Positions 1 through 8,873 of a stretch of DNA of 45,400 bases are shown here, one piece after another; within the stretch, counting starts at the first letter, position 1, and each line of letters opens with the position of its first letter. A program made the position numbers and the translations under genes. The notes under the pieces are model-generated. The model ran no database searches. It was not told the DNA's origin and was given only the letters and a program-made list of their open reading frames with translations. This DNA comes from Acidobacteriota bacterium (GTDB lineage Bacteria > Actinomycetota > Acidimicrobiia > Acidimicrobiales > Microtrichaceae), in the NCBI GenBank assembly GCA_003577145.1, contig QEUP01000026.1:1-45400 (forward strand), in the 5' to 3' direction.

Positions 1-1310
1 CGCCACCGCATCAGCCAGCGGGTACAGCACCAGTTGGCTCGTGCCTCCCACCGGGCAGAGCAGGGCCTGCCGTAGTTCGGGCGCCAACTCCAGGATGGAG
101 CGAACGAGCGGATTGTCGGGAGTGAGGTCGAGCGTGGAGAGCTGGTCGAGCAGCGCGCCGATGCCTTGCAGTTGCCAGCCGGCGGCCACTCCCCAGCCGT
201 CCTCGTCGCCGCCGGGGAAGTACACCCGGCCGGGCTGGACGATGGGGCTGGCCATGACCAGGTCATCGACGGGTGCGTCAATCCTGCTCATCAGGTAGAC
301 CTTGGCGATGAGGGTTCCCTCGCTTTCGGCGACTATCGCCACCCTCCGCCCCGTCGATCGGTGGACGTGCTCGACCTGTGACTCGAGAAGTCGTACGAGG
401 TCGGGCAGGGGCTGGTAGGTGTCGCGACCGTCGTATTGCATAGGCCGGCCGTGTTCGTCGAGACCGGCGTAAGAGAAGCGAAAGCCCATCTCGCCGTGGA
501 CCTGCGCGGCTCCCTCATCGGCCGGGTCGTATGCACTCCCGAACCCGCTGACGAGCAGCACCGGCGTCCGCTCAGAGGGCGCCCAGGGAACCGGCTCAGC
601 GGCACCCACAGATCTCTCGGTAACCGCGAAGCCGATTGATGCCCCGATGATGATCGTCGCGAGCAGCGAGACGATCCCCGCGGGCGCGACCGGCGCGAAA
701 CTGCGGGCCGGTCGCTGCGCGAGGTGAGCGGGTCGGGGCCAAGGGTCACGACGGTCCCAGTGCAGGTGAGCACGACGAAGCTGAGCGCCGCCCAGCCCAC
801 CGTCTTGATGGCAGGCGCGGTCCGCCACCACGGTCCCCGGATCGGTCCGTGGTGGACGAACAGAGCGATGATCATCACCGCCGGGACCGCCACGAAGAAG
901 GGCCACGAGACCGAAACCGCGGACATGCCGACAAGTAGTACGGCGAACGGCGAGAGCACGACCACACAGACCACGGTGAAGACCGCGGCGTAGCGGACCG
1001 TTCTCACCAGGGATGGTCGCTCGACTCCCTCGGGCAAGGCGAATCGCACGAGTCCCGTCGTGACCGCCGTGCGGAAAGCGACCAGCAATGCCAGCTCGAG
1101 TCCGAACGCCGGCCAGGACTGGTTGTAGACGAGCAGCCAGCGCAAGTCGTGGAAGGCGCCGAAGGGCGCGGCGGCGCTGACATGGGGCGCCAGCACCGCG
1201 CTGGAGGGCGGACCGACCAGCAACAGGATCGAGGCCTCGACCAGCGGCAGCCCGGCCGCGAGGAGCAGCAGACCCCGCCGATCCCTGAGCCTCGCGCCCT
1301 TTGCCGGCAC
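1..1310 (-). pseudogene. Frameshifted membrane protein with C-terminal alpha/beta-hydrolase-like domain (partial at left edge)
   Basis: Read from a GTG at 1310 (GAGGGGG lies 7 nt upstream), the first ~190 residues hold about five hydrophobic segments. After the GPDP stretch (about 740-729) the frame turns into an arginine/serine-rich shadow that stops at 333. A different frame becomes protein-like from about position 705 leftward: a further membrane segment (IVSLLATIIIGASIGFAV), then PVLLVSGFGSAYD and VAIVAESEGTLIAKVY. The latter resembles a nucleophile elbow, with A-E-S-E-G in place of GxSxG. That frame stays open to position 1, so the gene continues outside the window. The switch lies between about 700 and 740. 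I infer one gene (membrane anchor plus extracytoplasmic hydrolase-like domain) carrying an indel. It could be a real pseudogene, a sequencing error or, less likely, two overlapping genes. Function is unknown. It is last in a minus-strand run after the LLM and crotonase genes. Confidence 0.6.
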
Positions 1311-1379
1311 GCTGTGACCCCCTCGCGTGACCTCCTTCAGGCTACCCGCGAGCAGCCGACGGCCCGTGGTCGAGGGCCC

Positions 1380-2210
1380 TCAGCGCCCCTCGAACTCGGG
1401 TGGGCGCTTCTCGATGAAGGCCTGCGTGCCCTCCCGGGCGTCAGCGGTGTGAGCCGACATCGTCGCCGCCACCGCCTCGTAGTCGAGCATCTCGTCGAGC
1501 GTGGAGGTGAGCGACTTGTGGATGAACCGCCGGGCGAGGTCGACCGCCACGCTCGGCCCGGCCGCCAGCTCCTTGGCGTAATGCAGGGCAGCGCTCAAAG
1601 CCTCCCCCTCGTCGACCAACTCGTCCACCAGGCCCTCCCGCAAGCACTCGTCCGCCTCGAGGATCCGCCCGGTCTCGACCATCATCAGCGCCGTCGACAG
1701 GCTCGTGATCCGCGGCAGGAAGTAGGTGATCCCGCAGTCCGGAGCGAACCCCAGGCGCACCATGGCCGCACTCATCCGCGTCGTCTTGTCGGCGAAGCGC
1801 CGATCGCAGGCCAGCGCGAAGGACAGCCCGGCTCCCATCGCCGGCCCGGCGATGGCCGCGATGACGGGCTTGTCGACCTCGACGATCATGCGGGTGAGCT
1901 CGGCGATCGGACCCGCGGGCGTCTTGCGCTGGTACCGCGCCAAAGAGACCTCCGACAGCCCCGGGATACCCCTGTCGCCGGAGCCGCTGAGCCAGGTGGC
2001 ATCACCCCCGGAGCAAAAGCCCCTACCGGCGCCCGTCAAGACGATGACACGGACCTCGTCGCGGTGACGGAGATCCCGGAACAGCTCCACCAGGTCGTCT
2101 GCGAGCTCCCAGGTGATGGCGTTCAGGCGATCCGGGCGATTGAGCGTCACGACGCCCACGCCCGCATCGACATCGAACAGGTACTCCTTGTCCCGCTTCT
2201 CGGATTCCAC
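1380..2210 (-). CDS. Enoyl-CoA hydratase/isomerase family protein, PaaG-like
   Basis: A 276-aa crotonase-fold protein. The GTG at 2210 is chosen because GAGAGG precedes it by about 6 nt and crotonase similarity (DVDAGVGVVTLNRPDRLNA) begins soon after; the open frame further upstream looks non-coding. The oxyanion-hole segments are visible: GRGFCSGGD (residues 62-70) and AIAGPAMGAGLSFALACD (119-136). The first catalytic glutamate of classical hydratases is replaced by Ser130. Asp158 lies in the FAPDCG segment, as in PaaG-type isomerases (PDSGG). An isomerase or ring-epoxide/oxepin-type role is therefore likelier than simple hydration (inference). It ends with EKRPPEF, a common crotonase C-terminus. 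It lies 55 nt downstream of the LLM oxidoreductase and is probably co-transcribed with it. Confidence 0.9.
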   Translation of the reverse strand: MESEKRDKEYLFDVDAGVGVVTLNRPDRLNAITWELADDLVELFRDLRHRDEVRVIVLTGAGRGFCSGGDATWLSGSGDRGIPGLSEVSLARYQRKTPAGPIAELTRMIVEVDKPVIAAIAGPAMGAGLSFALACDRRFADKTTRMSAAMVRLGFAPDCGITYFLPRITSLSTALMMVETGRILEADECLREGLVDELVDEGEALSAALHYAKELAAGPSVAVDLARRFIHKSLTSTLDEMLDYEAVAATMSAHTADAREGTQAFIEKRPPEFEGR

Positions 2211-2265
2211 TTCGTGCCTCTCTTGTTGGTCGTCCCTGTTGTCGCGACTGACGACGCGCGCCCCG

Positions 2266-3333
2266 TCAATCAGCTTGCAGCGCCGCGACGGTCTCGGCCA
2301 CCCACGCCTCGTCGCGACGAAGCCGTGGGGGCAGATCGAGCAGGACCGTGTCGAACAGGCCACTGCACCGCTCGCGAACCCTCGACGCCAGCTCCTCACG
2401 AACTCCCACGATCGCCCAGGCGTCGAGCATCTCATCGCTGATGAGGCCGGGCATCTCCTTCCAGCGTCCCTCTCTGGACATCTCGTGGAGCTGCCTGGCG
2501 ACACCTGACCAGCCGTGGAACTCGAGCACCGAGTGATACGTCGGTGTCGAGGAGTAGAACGCGATGTGCTGGCGTAGTTGCTGCTTCGCCTCCTCCACCC
2601 CGTCGGCGTCCTCGGCGATGGCGAGGAACGGTGCGCCGATCACCTCCACGTCCTCCGGCGCGCGACCGCCGGCGTTCGCCCCTGCTTCGACTGCCGGCAG
2701 GACCACCTGACGGGCGAACTCGAAGGTGGCGATCGGGTGGAGGCGCAACCCGTCGCAGAGCTCCCCGGACAGCCGGGCCATGTAGGGGTTCACCGCCGCG
2801 AGGTGGATGGGCACGTGGGGCTGATCGATCGGGCCCGGGTTGAAGAACGGGTTCATCAGCGTGAAGCGGTAGTGCTCACCCTCGTACGACGGCCTCGTGC
2901 CTTCCTGGAACGCGTTGAACATCGCCCTGAGGCACAGCACGTACTCGCGCAGGCGCGGACCTGGTGGTCCCGTCCAGGTGGAGGCGTATCGCCGCTCGAC
3001 GTGGCTGCGCACCTGGGTGCCCAGTCCGAGCGCGAAGCGGCCAGCGGAGAGGTGCTGGAGATCCCATGCGAGCTGCGCGGTGACGAGCGGGCTCCGCGGG
3101 AAGGCGATAGCGACGTTGGTTGCCAGCTGGATGCGCCTCGTGTGCTCGGCCGCGAGCAGCAGCGGGAGGAACGGATCGTGGCCGGCCTCGGGCGCAGTGA
3201 CCCCGTCGAAGCCCAGCTCCTCGGCCTTGCGCGCCGCGGCGGCGATGCCTGCGATGTCGACTGTCGCCTGCCCGTCCCCGGCGTATTGGGCCGTGTCGGG
3301 CCCCAGCATCACTGTCTGGACACGAAAGGCCAT
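2266..3333 (-). CDS. LLM-class F420-dependent oxidoreductase
   Basis: A 355-aa luciferase-like (TIM-barrel) flavin/F420 oxidoreductase. ATG at 3333 is preceded by GAGG with a 5-nt spacer; longer upstream readings run through the regulatory region. Family signatures are GFDGVTAPEAGHDPFLPL (41-58), RIQLATNVAIAFPRSP (67-82) and HLSAGRFALGLGTQVRSHVE (94-113), typical of actinobacterial F420-dependent members. The substrate is not predictable; hydride transfer to or from an alcohol, aldehyde or enone is the usual chemistry of the family. It is the first gene of a minus-strand unit with the PaaG-like crotonase and is divergent from the SDR gene. The shared operator-like element at 3357-3372 sits 24 bp upstream of the start. 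Confidence 0.9.
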   Translation of the reverse strand: MAFRVQTVMLGPDTAQYAGDGQATVDIAGIAAAARKAEELGFDGVTAPEAGHDPFLPLLLAAEHTRRIQLATNVAIAFPRSPLVTAQLAWDLQHLSAGRFALGLGTQVRSHVERRYASTWTGPPGPRLREYVLCLRAMFNAFQEGTRPSYEGEHYRFTLMNPFFNPGPIDQPHVPIHLAAVNPYMARLSGELCDGLRLHPIATFEFARQVVLPAVEAGANAGGRAPEDVEVIGAPFLAIAEDADGVEEAKQQLRQHIAFYSSTPTYHSVLEFHGWSGVARQLHEMSREGRWKEMPGLISDEMLDAWAIVGVREELASRVRERCSGLFDTVLLDLPPRLRRDEAWVAETVAALQAD

Positions 3334-3356
3334 CCGATCCTCACCTCGACCGATGA

Positions 3357-3372
3357 CTAACCACTTGGTAGG
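3357..3372 (-). promoter_or_regulatory. Candidate TetR-type operator (copy 1), LLM/SDR divergent promoter
   Basis: On the minus strand this reads CCTACCAAGTGGTTAG. It has the imperfect palindrome ACCA-NN-TGGT and shares 13 of 16 bases, including all of CTACCA and TGGTTAG except no core change, with the copy at 23474-23489. On the minus strand a TAGGAT hexamer (3379-3374) lies immediately upstream, so the element would cover the start of the LLM transcript. The rest of the 188-bp divergent region to the SDR start contains TTGACT at 3384-3389, a possible -35 for the plus-strand gene, but no convincing matching -10. Confidence 0.55.
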
Positions 3373-3521
3373 AATCCTACTGCTTGACTGTAGTAACTTG
3401 CCATCCAAGTGTCTGATCATTACCGTGGTTCGTAGGTTCGCTGTACGCAGAGCCACCCGGACTGGAACACGTTTCAACAGCCCCCGCTTCTGGGGAGCGG
3501 AGAGAGACCGGGGAGATACAG

Positions 3522-4277
3522 GTGACTGACTCGTATCAGGGAAGTGCCGTGCTCGTGACCGGCGCGGCGTCCGGAATCGGGCGAGCGACAGCAAAGCGCT
3601 TCGCTGCCGGAGGGGCGCGGCTGTGCTGCTTCGACATCGACGAGGCAGGGGCCGAGACCACTGCTGCTGCCATAAGGGAGCAAGGTGGCGACGCCTTCAG
3701 CTGTTGCGGAGACGTCAGCTCCGAGGTCGACACCAAGGCCACGGTCAGCGCTGCCCTCGAACGGTTCGGCCAACTCGACGTGCTGGCCAACGTGGCCGGT
3801 ATCGGGCACTTCCGCCACACCGAGGAGGAATCCGCCGAGGAGTGGAACCGGATCCTCGGCGTCAACTTGACAGGCGCCTTCTTGATGGCCCGAGACGCCA
3901 TCCCCGCACTGCTCGACACCCGCGGTGTCATCGTCAACGTCGCCTCGGTGGCAGGCCTGAGCGCCCACCCCTACGCCGCGGCGTACGGTGCCTCCAAAGG
4001 CGGGGTTGTCCTGTTGACCAAGACGCTCGCCCTCGAATACGCCTCACGGGGCCTGCGGGTCAACGCGGTCTGCCCCAGCGGGGTCGTCACGCCGATCCTC
4101 GATCAGTTCACGCGGCCTGACGAGGCCGAGGAGTCGCTGTTCATGCGCATCGTGGCGCCGAACTGCAATCTCATCGAGCCCGAGGAGATCGCCTGTGCCA
4201 TCGAGTTCCTGGCGTCGCCGGAGATGCCCAACATGACCGGCGCCATCGTCGTGGTCGACGGCGGCGTCACTGTCTGA
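3522..4277 (+). CDS. Short-chain dehydrogenase/reductase (SDR), classical type
   Basis: A 251-aa classical SDR from a GTG at 3522 with GGGGAG about 6 nt upstream. It has the cofactor motif TGAASGIG (14-20 region), D38 at the end of beta2 (FDID, suggesting NAD+ preference), ANVAG (89-93) and N115. The catalytic set is Ser142, Tyr155 and Lys159 (YGASK), and it ends with the usual VVVDGG. It should interconvert a secondary alcohol and a ketone in the cytoplasm. It is divergent from the LLM oxidoreductase and followed at 46 bp by an acyl-CoA dehydrogenase remnant. The shared operator element lies 150 bp upstream, so co-regulation with the carboxylase genes near 41 kb is plausible. Confidence 0.93.
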   Translation: MTDSYQGSAVLVTGAASGIGRATAKRFAAGGARLCCFDIDEAGAETTAAAIREQGGDAFSCCGDVSSEVDTKATVSAALERFGQLDVLANVAGIGHFRHTEEESAEEWNRILGVNLTGAFLMARDAIPALLDTRGVIVNVASVAGLSAHPYAAAYGASKGGVVLLTKTLALEYASRGLRVNAVCPSGVVTPILDQFTRPDEAEESLFMRIVAPNCNLIEPEEIACAIEFLASPEMPNMTGAIVVVDGGVTV

Positions 4278-4323
4278 CCGCACCCACCAAAGCGCCGAGC
4301 CGTAACCGACGACCAGGGCCGGC

Positions 4324-4572
4324 ATGGATCCGAGCGACTCGGTTGAGGAAGCGGCCTTCGGCGAGGAGGCAACCGCCTTCCTGCAAGGGTACGCACCGCT
4401 CGTCTGCGACGAGGTCGGCCCTTCCGAGGACCGGGAACCGCTGCTCGAGGCCTTGCCCCGGTGGCAGCGAATCCTGCACGACCACGGGTGGGCAGCCATC
4501 ACCTGGCCGGCCGAGCACGGCGGCAGGGGCCTCGGCCGCCTGATGCCCTTCGACCAGGTCTACGGCTCGTGA
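4324..4572 (+). pseudogene. Acyl-CoA dehydrogenase N-terminal remnant
   Basis: An 82-residue frame whose second half matches the N-terminal alpha-helical domain of acyl-CoA dehydrogenases: RWQRILHDHGWAAITWPAEH followed by GGRG. A complete enzyme is about 380-400 aa, with FAD-binding middle and C-terminal domains. Here the reading frame stops after only 14 more residues (GLGRLMPFDQVYGS) and no later domain follows in any frame before the convergent flavoprotein gene. I read it as a deletion remnant of a gene once downstream of the SDR. The similarity is short but distinctive. Confidence 0.65.
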
Positions 4573-4574
4573 CC

Positions 4575-4599
4575 GACCGAGCCACCCACCCGCTCGGTC
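4575..4599. terminator. Hairpin between convergent genes
   Basis: Perfect 8-bp arms GACCGAGC and GCTCGGTC around a 9-nt loop, lying just after the acyl-CoA dehydrogenase remnant and 12 bp from the stop of the minus-strand flavoprotein. There is no T-tract, so a bidirectional intrinsic terminator is only a suggestion. Confidence 0.4.
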
Positions 4600-4610
4600 C
4601 ACCCACCCGC

Positions 4611-6278
4611 TCAGGCCGGTAAGCCCTCCGGGAAGTAGGTGTCGACGTAGCGCTGCATCGAGTTGGTGTAGCTGGCGGGGAAGGGCTGCTCGATGTCCTC
4701 GCACACGGCTCTGGCACCGATGTAGCCGGGGCCGCCGAGCACCATCCCACCCGGATAGGTGGAGGCCCCACAGACGTAGAGGCCTGCTATCGGGGTGCGC
4801 GTGGAGGAGCAGTCGGTGTTGGGTCGCATGTTGCCCATCTGCACCGGGTTGTAGTCGCCGTGCTTGATCGAGCCACGGACCATGCACGGGATGCGACGCT
4901 CGATGTCGCGAGGGTTCTCGACGGCCACGTCGATGACGCTTTCCCGGAACCCCTCGAACTGCGAGTCGAGCAGGCTTGTCACCTCCTCGATGACGTCGGC
5001 CTGGCGCCCGTCCCAGTCGAAGTCGTAGGGAGCAGGCATCTGGAAGAAGCAGGTGTGCTGTCCGTCCACCTGGCTCAACGCCGGGTCGAAGGCGGACTCA
5101 CAGGTGAAATGGCCGGCGAACTTGGGGATCTCGCCTCCTTCGATGGCGTCGAGGAACTGCACGACGTCGTCGAAGTCCTCGAAGCCGAGGACCGTCGAGA
5201 AGGCGTCGCCCGAGAGGTTCCCGTCGGCGTTGCGCAACTCGGGCTTGCCCCGCACCGCGAAGAACACGCTGAGCAGCGACCACTTGTCCCAGGTCCAGTG
5301 CTCGGCCTGGGTACGCAGCTCCTTGGGTGTCGCCTCCTCGGGGAGGAGGCGCAGGAAGGTGCTCTGGGGATCCAGGCTCGACAGCACGGCTTTGCGGGCA
5401 TGGATGCGCCTCCCGTCGGCAAGCCGGACACCGGCCGCCCGCGAGCCGTCCATCTCGATCGCCTCGACCTCGGCGCTGTCGAGGATCAGCCCGCCGTGCT
5501 CGAGGATCACGCGCGCGAACGAACTCGCCAGGCGATGTGATCCGCCGTAGCTGAAGGCCTTCTGCAGGCCTCGGTCCACCATAAGGGGGACCATGAAGCC
5601 CATCCCGCTCTCTTGCGGGGATATGCCCCACTGGCACGACGAGTAGAGGAGCGTCGCCAGAACGGAGTCGGGCAGCGGGTACTCCTGGAGGATCTCCGCG
5701 GCGCTCTGCTCGCTCATCTGGAGCATGTCCTGACCCACGGCGTCGCGGTCGAGGGCCTCCATGAGGTCGAGTGGTGCGCCAGGTGGGAGGTAGGTTGCCG
5801 GGCCGAGGACGCCGTCGACGACCTTGCGGAAGCGGGTGGCCATCGCGCCGAAGGTCTCGGCATCGCGCAGCGAGCTCCTGGCCATCGAATCCCTGGAGTC
5901 CTCGAGGGCGCGGCAGAGCAACACGTCGTCACCGTTGATGCGCCCCCGCAACTGGATGCTCGGCTTGTGGAAGCGCAGGCCCCGGCCACCCAGGTCGAAA
6001 TCCTGCAGCGCCGGCATGTAGTCGGTCATGAAGTGGTAGCTGGCGTGGGTGTTCACGTAATGGCCGGGGAAGAGGACCTCCTCGGTGGCCAGGCCTCCGC
6101 CGATCTCGTAGCGCCGCTCCAGCACGACGACGTCGAGGCCGGCTGCCGCGAGGTACATGGCGGCTATCAGGCCGTTCGGCCCGGCGCCTATGACCACCGC
6201 GTCCGTCTCGTGTTCGTGGGGGAACTCGATGCCCTCGAGGGGGTTCCCGCCGATCGTCGGGTTCACTGACTCGCTCAT
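4611..6278 (-). CDS. COG1233 FAD-dependent oxidoreductase, class A (A1)
   Basis: A 555-aa phytoene-desaturase/CrtI-like flavoprotein. ATG at 6278 overlaps the stop of the upstream flavoprotein (ATGA) and follows GGGAGG with a 6-nt spacer. The Rossmann motif GAGPNG is at residues 31-36, the ribose-binding Glu at 54 (VLERRYEIGGGLATEE), and the C-terminal FAD-contacting segment GLYVCGASTYPGG comes before GGPGY. Class A members in this window share RRYEIGGGLATEE, an LPP(G/V/M)APLDL-like stretch and (M)RRGSIKHGDYNP. The family oxidises C-C bonds to C=C, or isomerises them, using FAD. The substrate here is unknown. It is the second member of a B-A pair with the gene at 6275-8038, so a heteromeric enzyme is likely (inference). 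Confidence 0.92.
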   Translation of the reverse strand: MSESVNPTIGGNPLEGIEFPHEHETDAVVIGAGPNGLIAAMYLAAAGLDVVVLERRYEIGGGLATEEVLFPGHYVNTHASYHFMTDYMPALQDFDLGGRGLRFHKPSIQLRGRINGDDVLLCRALEDSRDSMARSSLRDAETFGAMATRFRKVVDGVLGPATYLPPGAPLDLMEALDRDAVGQDMLQMSEQSAAEILQEYPLPDSVLATLLYSSCQWGISPQESGMGFMVPLMVDRGLQKAFSYGGSHRLASSFARVILEHGGLILDSAEVEAIEMDGSRAAGVRLADGRRIHARKAVLSSLDPQSTFLRLLPEEATPKELRTQAEHWTWDKWSLLSVFFAVRGKPELRNADGNLSGDAFSTVLGFEDFDDVVQFLDAIEGGEIPKFAGHFTCESAFDPALSQVDGQHTCFFQMPAPYDFDWDGRQADVIEEVTSLLDSQFEGFRESVIDVAVENPRDIERRIPCMVRGSIKHGDYNPVQMGNMRPNTDCSSTRTPIAGLYVCGASTYPGGMVLGGPGYIGARAVCEDIEQPFPASYTNSMQRYVDTYFPEGLPA

Positions 6279-8038
6279 CGGGTACCTCCCTCGGCATCGC
6301 TGACGTGCCATTTGGACCGGTACCACCACTCCGGCGTCGTCGAGCCGATCTCGTCGTAGTCCTCTTCGAGGATGTGCATCAGGTTGTAGGGCACCGCCAG
6401 CAGGCAGAGGCCACCCGGATACGACGTCTGGTGGCAGAGGTAGAGGCCCTCGACCGGCGTCCGGTACCGGGCAAGCTCCGGCAGCGGCTTGCGCGAGAAC
6501 CACTCGTCCTCGGATACCCGCATGCCTTCCCAGTTGCCGCCGACGAAGGCCATGTTGCGGAACTCGGAGTCGCGCGGCGTGTTGACCCAGGTCTTGATGA
6601 ACTTGTCCCTGGTCATGTTGGGTGCGTACTGGTGGATCACGTCGTAGATGTTCTCGACGATCTCGTCTTTGGCGTTGTTGACCGCGTCGGGGCCGTCCTT
6701 GTGGTCCTCGGGAGCCGGGACCTGGAGGTTGATGTCGAGGACGCCGTAACCGGCCGGCGCCCGGGTCGGGTCGTGGGCGCTGTGGTTGATGACCCAGAGC
6801 TGGTAGTGATCGGGGTCGGTCGGGTGGGTCCTGAAGGAGTGCACGTCGCGCATGAGCTCGAGCATCTGATCGGTCGTCGAATGCAACAGCATGCCCACCG
6901 GGTACTCCGCACCGGCATATTCCTGATCCGCCGCGGCGTACTGGGGTAGCTCCGAGACCGCGAGGTTGGCGACGAAGAGGCTCCCGCCCTTGAGGCTGAG
7001 GTCCTCCACCCGCTGCACGAAGTCCTGGCTCAGGTGGTTGTGGGAGACGAGGCGGGGCAGTTGCTTGACGTGGGTGTTCAAGATGACGCCCATCCGCGCC
7101 CTGATCGTCTTCTCCTCGAGCGCGGTGGCGTCGTCGACGCGGACCCCTACCGCTTCACCATCCTCGACGAGGACCTCGGTCACAGGCGCGTTGACGAACA
7201 TGCGGACGCCGTGAGCCAGCCCGCAGCGGATGATGGAGTGGGCCAGCGCGTGCATGCCACCGACGGGTGTGCAGTTCGAGTAGAACATCAGCTGCTGCAC
7301 CGCGAAGCCGGGGATGGCCATGCCCTTGTGGAACGGGTGGGGCCCGTTGCCCCACGAGCCGACCAGCAGGCCCGCCTTGAACGGATCCGGCAGGCCCATG
7401 TTGTCCATCATCTCGCACAGCGACCACTCGAGCATCACGTCGTCGAAGAAGGGCAACGCCTCGCGCAACACGTTGGCCCAGGGGAGATCAGAAGGGCTGA
7501 ACCCCCATCGCTCGTCGTAGGGAGGCGTCCAGTAGATGCTGCGGAAGAAGTCGGTCATGCACGGTTCGAGAGCGCCCATGAACTCGAGGAAGATCTTGGC
7601 CACGTCGCGGGTGACGCCCAAGAGGTTGACGAGCGTCTCAGGGTCCCGGGCCCGCGCTTCGTGGAAGAAGTTGCCCGCACCGAAGAACCCCCGGCCGTCG
7701 GGCGAGACGCAGCCACCGAAGTTCGTCACCGGCGAGGCACGCAGTCCGAAGCGGCCCAACTCGAGTTGCTCGAGCGCGGGGGCGGCCGCACCGTAGAAGT
7801 ACGACGCGTGCGGGTCGACCGAGAAACCCGCCCACGGCTCGACGTTCTCGGCCCCGCCACCGAGCTCGGGTCTCGCCTCGAGCAGGCAGACCGAAAAGCC
7901 CCACTTGGCCAGGTATGCGGCTGCTGTCAGACCGTTGGGCCCGCCGCCGACGATCACGAAGTCGTATTCGCTTCGCTTGGCGAGGACCTCCCCGTCGACG
8001 GCAGAGCGGACTGCGACCGCACCAGCATCAGTGGTCAT
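6275..8038 (-). CDS. COG1233 FAD-dependent oxidoreductase, class B (B1)
   Basis: A 587-aa flavoprotein; ATG at 8038 follows AAGGGGG at a good distance. FAD motif GGGPNG is at 31-36 and Glu at 54 (LLEARPELGGGAENVEP). Class B hallmarks are present: FRSIYWTPP, EDLSLKGGSLFV, a late WVNTPRDSEFRN, RKPLPELARYRTP and LCHQTSYPGGLCLLAVPYNLMHIL. The last segment replaces the GxxxPGG/GGPGY ending of class A. It is 64 nt downstream of the tetR stop and overlaps the class A gene by 4 nt, giving the order tetR-B1-A1. It is probably controlled by that TetR from the divergent promoter at 8682-8873. It is related to B2 (8874) and B3 (33816), which are also paired with class A genes. Confidence 0.92.
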   Translation of the reverse strand: MTTDAGAVAVRSAVDGEVLAKRSEYDFVIVGGGPNGLTAAAYLAKWGFSVCLLEARPELGGGAENVEPWAGFSVDPHASYFYGAAAPALEQLELGRFGLRASPVTNFGGCVSPDGRGFFGAGNFFHEARARDPETLVNLLGVTRDVAKIFLEFMGALEPCMTDFFRSIYWTPPYDERWGFSPSDLPWANVLREALPFFDDVMLEWSLCEMMDNMGLPDPFKAGLLVGSWGNGPHPFHKGMAIPGFAVQQLMFYSNCTPVGGMHALAHSIIRCGLAHGVRMFVNAPVTEVLVEDGEAVGVRVDDATALEEKTIRARMGVILNTHVKQLPRLVSHNHLSQDFVQRVEDLSLKGGSLFVANLAVSELPQYAAADQEYAGAEYPVGMLLHSTTDQMLELMRDVHSFRTHPTDPDHYQLWVINHSAHDPTRAPAGYGVLDINLQVPAPEDHKDGPDAVNNAKDEIVENIYDVIHQYAPNMTRDKFIKTWVNTPRDSEFRNMAFVGGNWEGMRVSEDEWFSRKPLPELARYRTPVEGLYLCHQTSYPGGLCLLAVPYNLMHILEEDYDEIGSTTPEWWYRSKWHVSDAEGGTR

Positions 8039-8102
8039 GGCTACCCCCTTCTCGCGCGATCTCGCGCCGAGTAGTTGCGTATCGAGAACCTGGCCAACGG
8101 CA

Positions 8103-8681
8103 TCATGTGAGCCCTGGCAGTAGGAAGTCACCGAGGAACCTGCGCAGCTCGACAGGGTCGTCTCGGTCGAAGGTGACCGACGGCGTCGATATCAGCGACA
8201 GCGCCATGCGGACGATCCACTCCGCGGCCCGGGGCGGATCGACGTCGGCTCGGACCTCACCGGCTTCGATCGCCTCGTGCACCATCGGGATGATCGCCTC
8301 CACGGCGAGAGCCAACAGGTCCCGGCCGTTTGTGCTCAGCGTCGCGGCGAACGCTTCGGGATCGGTGGCAGCCATGGCGGCGTTGATGGGGTTGTCGTAG
8401 AGGAACTCCATCGCGGCCACCAGGACCCGCTCGATCTTCGTCTCGAGCGAACGGGCACGTGCGGTGCGCCTGGCGATGTCGTCGATGAAGTACTTCGTCT
8501 CACGCGCGCTGACCGCCCTGTACAGCGACTCCTTGTCGGGGAAGTAGCGGTACAGGCTGCCGCGTGAGAGGTCGGCTTCGCGGGCGATGTCCTCCATGAC
8601 CGTCTTGTGCAGGCCGAAGCGGGAGAAGCAGCTCCGGGCCGCATCGAGGATGCGCTCCTCTGTCGGGGCTGTCGTGCTCAT
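8103..8681 (-). CDS. TetR/AcrR family transcriptional regulator (local)
   Basis: A 192-aa repressor-type protein with N-terminal helix-turn-helix at about residues 27-47 (TVMEDIAREADLSRGSLYRY then FPDKESL), followed by an all-helical ligand-binding domain. ATG at 8681 (GGAG 5 nt upstream) gives the usual TetR N-terminus MSTTAPTEERILDAA. An ATG at 8705 with GGAGAAGG is an alternative that adds 8 residues. It heads a minus-strand unit with B1 and A1 and is divergent from the eight-gene plus-strand operon. The 13-bp inverted repeat at 8762-8807 is its probable operator, giving control of both operons and itself. The ligand is unknown, presumably a pathway substrate or its CoA ester. Confidence 0.92.
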   Translation of the reverse strand: MSTTAPTEERILDAARSCFSRFGLHKTVMEDIAREADLSRGSLYRYFPDKESLYRAVSARETKYFIDDIARRTARARSLETKIERVLVAAMEFLYDNPINAAMAATDPEAFAATLSTNGRDLLALAVEAIIPMVHEAIEAGEVRADVDPPRAAEWIVRMALSLISTPSVTFDRDDPVELRRFLGDFLLPGLT

Positions 8682-8761
8682 CTCGGCTCCGCTCCTGATC
8701 GACATCGACACCTTCTCCGCTATCCGTCCCCCGGGAACCTGGGCCTATCGCCGGCGGCCCA

Positions 8762-8807
8762 GACGTGACAATATGACAACTATCGCTGAATGTTATATTG
8801 TCACGTC
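8762..8807. promoter_or_regulatory. Long inverted repeat, probable TetR operator/divergent promoter
   Basis: Perfect 13-bp arms GACGTGACAATAT (8762-8774) and ATATTGTCACGTC (8795-8807), separated by 20 bp, within an otherwise G+C-rich divergent intergenic region (8682-8873). The right arm contains TATATT (8794-8799), a plausible -10 for the plus-strand operon starting at 8874. The left arm offers a similar AT-rich hexamer for the minus strand. Binding here would block both promoters. The spacing suggests two dimer contacts rather than one compact site. Confidence 0.7.
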
Positions 8808-8873
8808 GACGAACGCCAGCGTTGCCCGGCGGCAGCGAGCCGCTGTCGGCTCTCTCAGGAGGCAGGAGGCAGG

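Noticed and set aside
1149-2441. Plus-strand open frame of 430 codons opposite the crotonase
   Set aside because: Shadow of the PaaG-like gene; no domain and extreme Arg/His content.
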